Assembly (NCBI GenBank): GCA_905181865.1
Contig: CAJIZG010000003.1
Location: 637,001 to 701,000, forward strand
Reading direction: 5' to 3'
Length of the DNA stretch: 64,000 nucleotides
From: Urechidicola croceus
Lineage (GTDB): Bacteria > Bacteroidota > Bacteroidia > Flavobacteriales > Flavobacteriaceae
The notes under the pieces are model-generated. The model made no database searches. It was not told the origin of the DNA and saw only the letters and a program-made list of their open reading frames with translations. How positions within the stretch are numbered: the first letter of the stretch is position 1; the number at the start of each line of letters is the position of its first letter. The translations under genes and the position numbers were made by a program. Of this stretch, positions 56,582 to 64,000 are shown piece by piece.

Positions 56582-57403
56582 CTAAGAAATCAACAAAACC
56601 AAACAAAACCAAACTATAGGCATGGACTCTACCCAAAAGGAACTGTAATAAATTGATTGCTTTCGCGTAGCAAAGATTAATAAAATAATAGAAATGAGAA
56701 CGACAATAGAAAATGCTCCTATTTCAATGAATTCCCTATCTAAGTAGAGCCATTGCAAAACTAAAGAGAGCACTCCCAAAATGACACCAAGCACCTTCGC
56801 TTTTTTTACACCAAATATTTGCGGAATCGTTTTCAGTTTTTCGCTATCAAAGTCCACATCGCGAATATCAAAGGGAATTGTAATGAGTAGAACAAAAAAA
56901 ATACGTTGTAAAAATAACAGCCAAACAACTAAAGTGATACCTACTCCATTTTGTACCAATGGAAAAAGTACAGTAATCCCGGCAAAACAAAAAGCAATTA
57001 AAAATATTTTAATCCCAGGAACATTGCGAAGTGACAGTAAAATTTTCGGCGAAAACACTCCATAAAGAAATGTAATAATAAAAAAAGGCACCAAAAGAAG
57101 AAGCGCATTCACAGAAAGGTCTTTCAAAAAATATACACAGGCCAGCGCACTAATTAGAGAAAGTATACGTATTGAAACACGTTTTTTTACAAACCATTTC
57201 GCCATCCAATTCGTATGAGTAGGCACATTCAAAAAGCGAATAAAATTATAACCCAAAACAGTTCCAAAAAAAGCAAAAATAGCGGTAGTATTTTGGCCTA
57301 TATCAAATGATAGTAGCGTAATTTTCACAAAGCAGAAAACACCAAGAGCTACGTGGATGTTACTAAAAATATAGTAATTAAAAATACTGCGTAGGATTTG
57401 CAT
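56582..57403 (-). CDS. UbiA-like prenyltransferase-family membrane protein
   Basis: 273 residues with seven to eight hydrophobic segments. The second Asp-rich motif of the UbiA superfamily is present (PFDIRDVDFDSEKLKTIPQI, about 175-194). The first motif (normally NDxxDxxxD) is only YNFIRFLNVPTH, without aspartates. Activity as a prenyltransferase is therefore doubtful. I do not recognise a more specific family. It stands alone, convergent with the broken sulfatase gene. Confidence 0.7.
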   Translation of the reverse strand: MQILRSIFNYYIFSNIHVALGVFCFVKITLLSFDIGQNTTAIFAFFGTVLGYNFIRFLNVPTHTNWMAKWFVKKRVSIRILSLISALACVYFLKDLSVNALLLLVPFFIITFLYGVFSPKILLSLRNVPGIKIFLIAFCFAGITVLFPLVQNGVGITLVVWLLFLQRIFFVLLITIPFDIRDVDFDSEKLKTIPQIFGVKKAKVLGVILGVLSLVLQWLYLDREFIEIGAFSIVVLISIILLIFATRKQSIYYSSFWVESMPIVWFCLVLLIS

Positions 57404-57735
57404 AGCCCAAATCTACAAAAGATTATCCCTATATCATTTTGAAAGAGAAGTTAATTTCATGACTCCTTCCTCGAAGAATACCCTTTTATAAACATTATTT
57501 TATTCACTACGTTTTTCTTTAACAATTCTCCATTCGCTTATCTTTACAATCACCTGATTTTTAAAGACGTAAATAACTCTTTATCAATCTATAACAAATC
57601 CTTATTGTATTTTTGAGTATCCTATACTAGGATAAAATTATCCTTGTTAAAATCTTATGTAATTCATCCCGTTTTTAACGCATAATTTTGGTGTTTTTTT
57701 AATTACTTTTGTATTAAAAATTATCAAATCTAAAT
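57404..57735 (+). promoter_or_regulatory. Intergenic region with gcvP promoter
   Basis: No gene is visible in these 332 bases. TACTTTTG at 57704-57711 matches the TAnnTTTG -7 consensus and lies 25 bases before the gcvP ATG. I see no glycine-riboswitch core and no clear hairpin. Confidence 0.4.
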
Positions 57736-60573
57736 ATGAGAACAGACTCTTTCGTATTGCGTCATGTGGGACCAAGACAGTCCGAGATTGCATTAATGTT
57801 GCAAAAAATAGGAGTAAATTCTATTGATGAACTAATTGATCAAACGATACCTAATGATATTCGTTTAAAAGAACCATTGCATTTGTCAAAGGCACTAAAC
57901 GAATCAGAATTTGTAACTCATATTAAAAGTTTAGCTGCAAAGAACAAACAGTTTAAAACGTATATTGGGTTGGGCTACCATGCAACTATTACTCCTCCTG
58001 TAATTCAGCGTAACATATTTGAAAATCCAAATTGGTATACATCCTATACCCCATATCAAGCAGAAATTTCACAAGGTCGATTGGAAGCCTTGTTAAACTA
58101 CCAAACTATGGTGGGAGATCTCACTGGTTTTGATTTAGTGAATTCATCATTGTTAGATGAAGGTACAGCTGCTGGGGAAGCAATGATTATGCTATATAGC
58201 AATAGATCTAAAGTGCATAAAAAAGCGAATTCTAATCTCTTTTTTGTTTCTGATAAAGTATTGCCTCAAACGATAGACATTCTTAAAACGAGAGCAATTC
58301 CTTTAGGCATAGAATTAATTATTGGAGCTACTGAACCTTTTGAATTTCCCGCTGCGGTATTTGGAGCGATCGTTCAATACCCTTCAAAAAATGGTGGTAT
58401 TTATGATTATACAGATTTTATCGCCAAAGCACATGACAACGAAAGTAAAGTCGTAGTCGCTGCAGATTTATTAAGTTTAACGCTGTTAAAATCACCTGCA
58501 GAAATGGGCGCCGATGTTGCAGTTGGAACTACACAACGTTTTGGAATTCCTTTAGGATATGGAGGGCCTCATGCTGGTTATTTTGCTACTTCAAACAGTT
58601 ATAAGAGAGCCATGCCAGGAAGAATTATTGGAGTTACTGTTGATGTAGATGAAAATAGAGCCTTAAGAATGGCTTTGCAAACACGTGAACAACATATTAA
58701 AAGAGAGAAAGCTACTTCAAATATTTGTACCGCACAAGCACTATTGGCCGTAATGGCAGGAATGTATGCTGTCTATCACGGACCAAGTGGTTTAAAATAT
58801 ATTGCCTCTAAAATTCATTCATTGGCAAAAACGCTGAGTGACACCATAGAAAAAATAGGAATAGTTCAAGAAAACGAGTTGTATTTTGATACGCTTAAAG
58901 TAAAAGTTTCTGATGTTAAAAAAGTAAAAACGCTTGCGGAAGGCAAAGAAATTAACTTCTTAATTATTGATGATACTACCATTGGAATTTCTATAAACGA
59001 AACGACTACGCTAGATCATATTCAGGATATTGTTGACATTTTAGCAACCGTCGAGTCAAAAGCGATTCCAACTGTTGAAATCTCAGAAAACGCTGCGATC
59101 CCAAGTGTCATGGAGCGCACCTCAACATACATGCAACATGAAGTGTTTAACAGTCATCATTCCGAAACGGAAATGATGCGATATATTAAAAGGCTTGAAA
59201 ATAAAGATATTTCATTAACAGATTCTATGATTTCATTGGGTTCATGTACCATGAAATTAAATGCGGCTTCAGAAATGCTTCCATTGAGTTATGGAAGTTG
59301 GAATAACATCCATCCGTTTGTACCTGTTGAACAAGCACAAGGATACCAAGAATTATTTATTGGCTTAGAAGCGGCCTTAAATGAAATCACTGGCTTCCAT
59401 TCAACTTCCTTGCAACCCAACTCTGGAGCTCAAGGAGAATATGCCGGACTTTTAACGATAAGAGCCTATCATGCGTCAAGAGATGAATCACATAGAAACA
59501 TCTGCTTAATCCCTTCTTCTGCTCACGGTACAAATCCAGCATCAGCAGTAATGGCCGGAATGAAAGTTGTCGTTACAAAATCAGCTGACAACGGAAATAT
59601 CGACGTAAATGATTTGCGTGAAAAAGCAGCCTTACATAAAGATAATTTAGCCGCTTTAATGGTGACCTATCCATCTACCCATGGGGTATTTGAATCATCT
59701 ATTAAAGAAATTACGCAAATTATTCATACCAACGGAGGGCAAGTTTACATGGACGGTGCCAATATGAATGCACAAGTAGGATTAACCAATCCTGCTACAA
59801 TTGGAGCCGATGTGTGTCACTTAAATTTACATAAAACATTTGCCATTCCTCATGGTGGAGGAGGCCCTGGAGTTGGTCCTATTTGTGTTGCCGAACATTT
59901 AGCAGAATTCTTACCGTCAAACCCAGTCATTAAGACTGGTGGAAAAAGTGCCATCACCGGTATTTCTTCCGCTCCGTGGGGATCTGCTTTGGTAGACATC
60001 ATTTCTTATGCATACATCAAATTACTAGGAGTTCAGGGTTTGACAACCTCAACCAAAATAGCGATTCTAAATGCTAATTATCTAAAGGCCTCGTTGGAAG
60101 AACATTATACGATCTTGTATACTGGGGAACAAGGGCGTGCAGCGCACGAAATGATCGTTGACTTTAGAGAATTTAAAGAAAAAGGGATTGAGGTTTCAGA
60201 TATTGCGAAACGATTAATGGATTATGGATTCCATGCTCCTACCTTATCTTTTCCTGTTGCGGGAACGTTAATGATTGAACCTACAGAGAGTGAGAACAAA
60301 GGAGAATTAGATCGTTTTATCGCTGCATTTATTTCCATCAAGAAAGAAATTGACAATTTTAATCCAGCAGATTCAGTGTTAAAAAACGCACCGCATACGC
60401 AAGCCATGATTACGGCTGATGAATGGTCGCATTCTTATACAAGACAAGAAGCTGCTTTTCCACTAGACTATATCAAAAAGAATAAATATTGGCCAACGGT
60501 ACGCCGTGTCAATGACGCCCATGGTGACCGTAATTTAATTTGTTCCTGCAATCCTATTGAAGATTATATGTAA
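57736..60573 (+). CDS. gcvP: Glycine dehydrogenase (decarboxylating), P protein
   Basis: 945 residues, the fused single-chain form. The first half has FVLRHVGPRQSEIALML, YIGLGYHATITPPVIQRNIFENP and TPYQAEISQGRLEALLNYQT. The second half has MISLGSCTMKLNAASEMLP, LQPNSGAQGEYAGLL, and the PLP lysine Lys700 in HLNLHKTFAIPHGGGGPG. It decarboxylates glycine and passes the methylamine to the lipoyl H protein. gcvT and gcvH are not adjacent. Confidence 0.97.
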   Translation: MRTDSFVLRHVGPRQSEIALMLQKIGVNSIDELIDQTIPNDIRLKEPLHLSKALNESEFVTHIKSLAAKNKQFKTYIGLGYHATITPPVIQRNIFENPNWYTSYTPYQAEISQGRLEALLNYQTMVGDLTGFDLVNSSLLDEGTAAGEAMIMLYSNRSKVHKKANSNLFFVSDKVLPQTIDILKTRAIPLGIELIIGATEPFEFPAAVFGAIVQYPSKNGGIYDYTDFIAKAHDNESKVVVAADLLSLTLLKSPAEMGADVAVGTTQRFGIPLGYGGPHAGYFATSNSYKRAMPGRIIGVTVDVDENRALRMALQTREQHIKREKATSNICTAQALLAVMAGMYAVYHGPSGLKYIASKIHSLAKTLSDTIEKIGIVQENELYFDTLKVKVSDVKKVKTLAEGKEINFLIIDDTTIGISINETTTLDHIQDIVDILATVESKAIPTVEISENAAIPSVMERTSTYMQHEVFNSHHSETEMMRYIKRLENKDISLTDSMISLGSCTMKLNAASEMLPLSYGSWNNIHPFVPVEQAQGYQELFIGLEAALNEITGFHSTSLQPNSGAQGEYAGLLTIRAYHASRDESHRNICLIPSSAHGTNPASAVMAGMKVVVTKSADNGNIDVNDLREKAALHKDNLAALMVTYPSTHGVFESSIKEITQIIHTNGGQVYMDGANMNAQVGLTNPATIGADVCHLNLHKTFAIPHGGGGPGVGPICVAEHLAEFLPSNPVIKTGGKSAITGISSAPWGSALVDIISYAYIKLLGVQGLTTSTKIAILNANYLKASLEEHYTILYTGEQGRAAHEMIVDFREFKEKGIEVSDIAKRLMDYGFHAPTLSFPVAGTLMIEPTESENKGELDRFIAAFISIKKEIDNFNPADSVLKNAPHTQAMITADEWSHSYTRQEAAFPLDYIKKNKYWPTVRRVNDAHGDRNLICSCNPIEDYM

Positions 60574-60683
60574 TAAAAAGGGTAGCAATAGCTATACAAA
60601 GATTAAAATATTTCTAATCTTAAAAATAAGTTTTATAAAAGTGGTTTTTAGTTTATATTCGAACTTTAAATCACTTTTAGTAT

Positions 60684-61268
60684 ATGAATTCTAAAGTCCG
60701 TAACATTAGAACCGAATTATTATCTGATAATTGGTACACCCTTAACAAGATCACTTTTGAATATCTCGGTAACAACGGCAAATGGCAAACTCAAAAGCGA
60801 GAGTCTTATGATCGCGGCAATGGAGCGGCCATTTTATTATACAACCAAGAGAAAAACACGATCATTCTAACCCGACAGTTTAGAATGCCCTCTTATTTAA
60901 ATGGCCATAAAGACGGAATGTCTATTGAAGTTTGTGCGGGTCTTTTAGATGGTGATGAACCTGAAGTTTGTATAAAAAAAGAAGCCGAAGAAGAAGTTGG
61001 TTATCGCGTTTCAAATGTTCACCGCGTATTACAAGCCTATATGTCACCTGGCGCTGTAACCGAAATCGTGTTTATGTTTATCGCTGAATATTCAGATCAA
61101 ATGAAAGTAAGTGAAGGCGGTGGTTTAGCAGAAGAACATGAAAATATTGAGGTTTTAGAAATCTCTTTTCAAGAAGCTTTAACAATGGTTGAAACCGGAG
61201 AAATTTTGGATGCTAAAACAATACTATTAGTACAGTATGCTCAAATCCAAAAATTACTCAAAATTTAA
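60684..61268 (+). CDS. NUDIX hydrolase, GDP-mannose/ADP-ribose pyrophosphatase (NudK) type
   Basis: 194 residues. The Nudix box is GLLDGDEPEVCIKKEAEEEVG (glycine near residue 93 onward; Glu residues of the AEEEVG helix coordinate Mg), preceded by TRQFRMPSYLNG and followed by YMSPGAVTEIVFMFIAEY. The layout is that of NudK-like enzymes hydrolysing nucleotide sugars. It stands alone between gcvP and pdhA. Confidence 0.88.
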   Translation: MNSKVRNIRTELLSDNWYTLNKITFEYLGNNGKWQTQKRESYDRGNGAAILLYNQEKNTIILTRQFRMPSYLNGHKDGMSIEVCAGLLDGDEPEVCIKKEAEEEVGYRVSNVHRVLQAYMSPGAVTEIVFMFIAEYSDQMKVSEGGGLAEEHENIEVLEISFQEALTMVETGEILDAKTILLVQYAQIQKLLKI

Positions 61269-61486
61269 CTCCGTTGCCATTCTTAAACTAGGAGCAGTGT
61301 CGAAACATAATGGAGTGAAGAATCTCCAAGAAATAATCTCCTAATTAAAAGGATAATTACTAATTAATTTCAAAGAATAATTACTTCAAAAAATTGCTAA
61401 TAAGTCGCCTACTATTTTAAAGTCACTAAAAAATAAAATGATCTCAAAAAAACAGTAATAATACTTCAAACTTATTCAGAAAGTCT

Positions 61487-61494
61487 TATTTTTG
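61487..61494 (+). promoter_or_regulatory. pdhA promoter -7 box
   Basis: TATTTTTG, an exact TAnnTTTG match, 24-33 bases before the two possible pdhA start codons. A clear -33 TTG is not visible at the ideal distance. Confidence 0.45.
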
Positions 61495-61519
61495 CATACG
61501 CATCGATAAAATGATATTT

Positions 61520-62518
61520 ATGAAGCCTATCACTAAAGAAACCTATGTAAATTGGTATAAAGACATGTTATTTTGGAGGAAGTTTGAAGACAAACTTGCC
61601 GCCGTATATATCCAACAAAAAGTAAGAGGTTTTTTACACTTATATAACGGACAAGAAGCTGTTTTAGCAGGTGCGTTACACGCCATGAAATTGGGAACAG
61701 ACAAAATGATTACTGCGTATCGTAATCATGTTCAACCAATTGGAATGGGCGTTGACCCGAGGCGAGTTTTTGCTGAATTGTATGGAAAAGTTACTGGAAC
61801 ATCCCATGGTATGGGAGGTTCAATGCATATTTTTTCTAAAGAAAAAGGATTTTATGGAGGTCATGGAATTGTAGGTGGTCAAATCCCATTAGGAGCAGGA
61901 ATTGCGTTTGCAGACAAATACTTTGAAAGAGATGGAGTTACCTTAACCTATTTTGGTGACGGTGCTGCTCGACAAGGTTCTTTGCATGAAACCTTTAATA
62001 TGGCTATGCTTTGGAAATTACCAGTTGTATTTATTGTTGAAAACAATGGATATGCAATGGGTACTTCAGTTGAAAGAACAGCAAACCATACAGATATCTG
62101 GAAACTAGGTTTAGGGTATGAAATGCCTTGTGGACCCGTGAATGGAATGGATCCTGTTGCAGTTGCAGAAGCAATGCACGAAGCGATTGAAAGAGCGAGA
62201 AGAGGTGATGGGCCAACATTCTTAGAAATGAGAACGTATAGGTATAGAGGTCACTCAATGTCTGATGCACAGCACTACAGAACAAAGGATGAAGTTAATG
62301 AATACAAGAAATTAGATCCTATTACACAAATACTTGAGGTCATCAAAGAAAAAAACTATTTATCGCAAGATGAAATTGACGTTATTAGTAAAGATGTAAA
62401 AAGTAACGTACAGGAATGTTTAGATTTTGCAGAGGAATCTGCCTACCCAGAAACACAACAGTTATATGACATGGTTTACGAACAAGAAGATTATCCTTTC
62501 ATAAAACATAGATATTAA
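61520..62518 (+). CDS. pdhA: Pyruvate dehydrogenase E1 component, alpha subunit
   Basis: About 332 residues. Motifs: MLFWRKFEDKLAAVY, RGFLHLYNGQEAVLAGA, the GMGGSMHIFSKEKGFYGGHG region, thiamine-diphosphate motif GDGAARQGSLHETFNMA...VFIVENNGYAMGTS, and the phosphorylation-loop-like RYRGHSMSDAQHYRTKDE. It decarboxylates pyruvate with the beta subunit. The next gene is E2; the E1 beta gene is not next to it and must be elsewhere. Start taken at ATG 61520 (MKPITKETY), matching relatives; ATG 61511 is possible. Confidence 0.93.
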   Translation: MKPITKETYVNWYKDMLFWRKFEDKLAAVYIQQKVRGFLHLYNGQEAVLAGALHAMKLGTDKMITAYRNHVQPIGMGVDPRRVFAELYGKVTGTSHGMGGSMHIFSKEKGFYGGHGIVGGQIPLGAGIAFADKYFERDGVTLTYFGDGAARQGSLHETFNMAMLWKLPVVFIVENNGYAMGTSVERTANHTDIWKLGLGYEMPCGPVNGMDPVAVAEAMHEAIERARRGDGPTFLEMRTYRYRGHSMSDAQHYRTKDEVNEYKKLDPITQILEVIKEKNYLSQDEIDVISKDVKSNVQECLDFAEESAYPETQQLYDMVYEQEDYPFIKHRY

Positions 62519-62542
62519 GTAGTAACAATAAAGCAAATCACA

Positions 62543-62568
62543 AATAAAAATCTAAATAGATTTTTATT
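62543..62568 (+). promoter_or_regulatory. Hairpin between pdhA and pdhC
   Basis: AATAAAAATCTA and TAGATTTTTATT form a perfect 12-bp stem with an AA loop, followed by GTTTTTC. It is AT-rich, so weak as a terminator, but it lies in the 104-base gap inside an apparent operon and could attenuate or stabilise the mRNA. Confidence 0.5.
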
Positions 62569-62622
62569 GTTTTTCAAATTTTAGATTTGGAATTTATTTA
62601 ATTTTAAAAAGAATTAATTCAT

Positions 62623-64000
62623 ATGGCTGAAATCATAAATATGCCTCGATTAAGTGATACAATGACGGAAGGAGTTGTGGCTACTTGGCTTAAAAAAGTT
62701 GGAGATAAAATTGAAGAAGGAGATATTCTTGCTGAAATTGAAACCGATAAAGCAACAATGGAGTTTGAATCATTTAATGAAGGTACTTTATTGTATATAG
62801 GTTTACAAGAAGGAGAAACTGCTCCTGTAGATGCATTGCTTGCCATTATTGGTGAAGAGGGTGAAGATGTCTCTGCAATAATTGCTGGCGGTGCTACCGA
62901 TGATGCTAGTGAGGAAACAACTACGGAAGAATCGCCTGCTGAAATTCCTGAAGTTACCGCTGAAGCTGCTGCCATACCAGATGGTGTTATTGTGGTAACA
63001 ATGCCACGTTTAAGTGATACTATGACCGAAGGTACTGTTGCTACTTGGTTAAAAAGTGTTGGTGATAAAATTGAAGAAGGAGATATTCTTGCTGAGATTG
63101 AAACTGACAAAGCAACCATGGAATTTGAATCTTTCAACGAGGGAACTTTATTATACATCGGATTACAAGAAGGTGAAACGGCTATAGTAGATTCTTTATT
63201 AGCCATTATTGGTGAAGCAGGAACCAACGTTGATGCAATCGTAAATAACTTTATATCTGGTGCCGAACCAGCGGCTAAAAAAGAGACGCCTGCACCAACG
63301 AAAGAGGCATCTCAATCGGTTGCTGCTAAGGCTGCAACTCCGGCTCCAAAAGGAGTCGTTGAAATGCCAAAAGCAACGGCATCGAATGAAAAAATAATTG
63401 CTTCTCCTTTGGCTAGAAAATTGGCTGAAGATAAAGGAATCAACTTATCACACTTACAAGGTACTGGGGATCACGGTAGAATTATAAAACGAGATATTGA
63501 AAATTACGTTCCTGCTGCGACCGGAGCATCAACATCTGCTGCTAAATTTGTAGCGAGTGGTGTTGAAGATTTTGACGAAGTTAAAAACTCTCAAATGCGT
63601 AAAGCAATTGCACGTTCTTTAACGAACTCTAAATTCTCTGCACCTCACTATTATTTAGCGGTTGAATTTGATATGGACAATGCTATGGCATTCCGTGTAC
63701 AATACAATGCAGTTCCTGATACTAAAATTTCTTTTAACGATATTGTTGTGAAAGCAACTGCTTTAGCATTGCGCCAGCACCCACAAGTTAATTCTCAGTG
63801 GTTTGACGACAAAATGGTATTAAATAACCATGTTCATATTGGTGTTGCCGTTGCTGTTGAAGATGGATTGGTTGTACCAGTAGTGAAATTTGCTAATGAG
63901 CAAACATTACCGCAGATTGGTGCTGCTGTAAGAGATTATGCTGGAAGAGCGAAAAAGAAAAAATTAACGCCAGAAGAAATGCAAGGGAGTACTTTTACTA
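62623..64000 (+). CDS. pdhC: Pyruvate dehydrogenase E2 (dihydrolipoamide acetyltransferase), 5' part
   Basis: 459 codons are visible; the gene runs off the window. Two near-identical lipoyl domains come first (IETDKATMEF with Lys43 and Lys163, 120 residues apart). Then an Ala/Pro/Glu linker, a peripheral subunit-binding domain (ASPLARKLAEDKGINLSHL, about 265-290) and the start of the acetyltransferase core (SFNDIVVKATALALRQHPQ, VAVAVEDGLVVPVV). The active-site HxxxDG lies beyond the end. Two lipoyl domains mark this as the pyruvate E2, unlike the one-domain E2 at 31270. The start is ATG 62623. Confidence 0.95.
   Translation, partial: MAEIINMPRLSDTMTEGVVATWLKKVGDKIEEGDILAEIETDKATMEFESFNEGTLLYIGLQEGETAPVDALLAIIGEEGEDVSAIIAGGATDDASEETTTEESPAEIPEVTAEAAAIPDGVIVVTMPRLSDTMTEGTVATWLKSVGDKIEEGDILAEIETDKATMEFESFNEGTLLYIGLQEGETAIVDSLLAIIGEAGTNVDAIVNNFISGAEPAAKKETPAPTKEASQSVAAKAATPAPKGVVEMPKATASNEKIIASPLARKLAEDKGINLSHLQGTGDHGRIIKRDIENYVPAATGASTSAAKFVASGVEDFDEVKNSQMRKAIARSLTNSKFSAPHYYLAVEFDMDNAMAFRVQYNAVPDTKISFNDIVVKATALALRQHPQVNSQWFDDKMVLNNHVHIGVAVAVEDGLVVPVVKFANEQTLPQIGAAVRDYAGRAKKKKLTPEEMQGSTFT
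62641..63210 (+). repeat. Tandem duplication of the lipoyl-domain DNA in pdhC
   Basis: Copies at about 62641-62850 and 63001-63210 are offset by exactly 360 bases. They are near-identical in protein and very similar in DNA, for example AAAATTGAAGAAGGAGATAT occurs in both. The linker between them has diverged. Confidence 0.75.

Noticed and set aside
60599-60621. Possible terminator hairpin AAGATTA...TAATCTT after gcvP.
   Set aside because: Seven AT-rich base pairs with a nine-base loop and no T run following.
62619-63227. A 202-codon open frame on the minus strand across the start of pdhC, with an internally repeated sequence.
   Set aside because: It is the antisense of the duplicated lipoyl domains; the repeat in the frame simply mirrors the repeat in pdhC, and the sense strand has clear lipoyl and subunit-binding domains.
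1-64000. CRISPR arrays, rRNA or tRNA genes, riboswitches, prophage or defence genes.
   Set aside because: Looked for regularly spaced repeats, T-loop-like GGTTCGAATCC patterns and phage or restriction motifs by eye; none was convincing.

Overview
The window is a chromosomal segment of a low-GC member of the Bacteroidota, almost certainly a marine-type Flavobacteriaceae. Several signs point there: recurrent TAnnTTTG -7 promoter boxes a short distance before start codons, a fused hemC-hemD gene, HemJ as the last-but-one heme enzyme, flavobacterial families such as Lacal_2735, a two-lipoyl-domain pyruvate dehydrogenase E2, and single-gene operons with few Shine-Dalgarno sites. No rRNA, tRNA, CRISPR array, prophage or known defence system was found.

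Layout. 1-2.5 kb: the right end of an IS3-family element interrupts a pirin gene. Beside it lie a MarR regulator, a decayed (4Fe-4S)-binding protein, an FMN reductase and a DoxX protein. The same palindrome (TTTTCC-NN-GGAAAA) sits in the pirin and DoxX promoters, which suggests a small MarR-controlled redox/electrophile regulon now being eroded. 2.5-13.3 kb: acyl-CoA carboxyltransferase, YebC, two DUF3857 proteins, a CPBP protease and an MBL-fold hydrolase, interleaved with the menaquinone genes menE and menC (menA follows at 16.9 kb). 13.3-16.9 kb: a probable copper-acquisition cluster made of an OprC/NosA-like TonB receptor, a Met/His-rich lipoprotein and a small Cys/His-motif protein. 17.9-30 kb: an electron-transfer Fe-S pair, then envelope genes (MCE/MlaD, amidase, LptD, TamB) and RidA. 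30-32.6 kb: tsaD and a 2-oxoacid dehydrogenase E2. 32.7-38.7 kb: an accessory stretch with a decayed IS1595-type transposase, three further gene remnants, and a divergent SDR / TetR-ABC1 kinase-flavin reductase cluster with a long inverted repeat between the divergent promoters.

37.5-47.8 kb is a near-complete heme-biosynthesis block: hemA, hemCD, hemB, hemL, hemE and hemF on the minus strand, and an AraC regulator, hemH and hemJ on the plus strand. These take glutamyl-tRNA to protoheme. Two REP-like repeats are embedded in the block. 47.9-55.1 kb holds housekeeping genes (recR, a sodium symporter, pdxH, sixA, ppx, lpxK, a Nif3-like protein and a zinc-ribbon protein that has lost all four zinc cysteines). 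55.2-57.4 kb has a frameshifted sulfatase and a UbiA-like membrane protein. 57.7-64 kb has gcvP, a NUDIX hydrolase, pdhA and the start of pdhC, which runs off the window.

I did not find a convincing wholly new multi-gene system. The best candidates for follow-up are the MarR operator pair, the copper cluster, the SDR/TetR/ABC1 module (whose SDR lacks the catalytic Tyr and whose ABC1 kinase has KVAQ in place of KxGQ) and the cysteine-less zinc-ribbon protein. At least six pseudogenes or remnants were recognised by reading across frameshifts.
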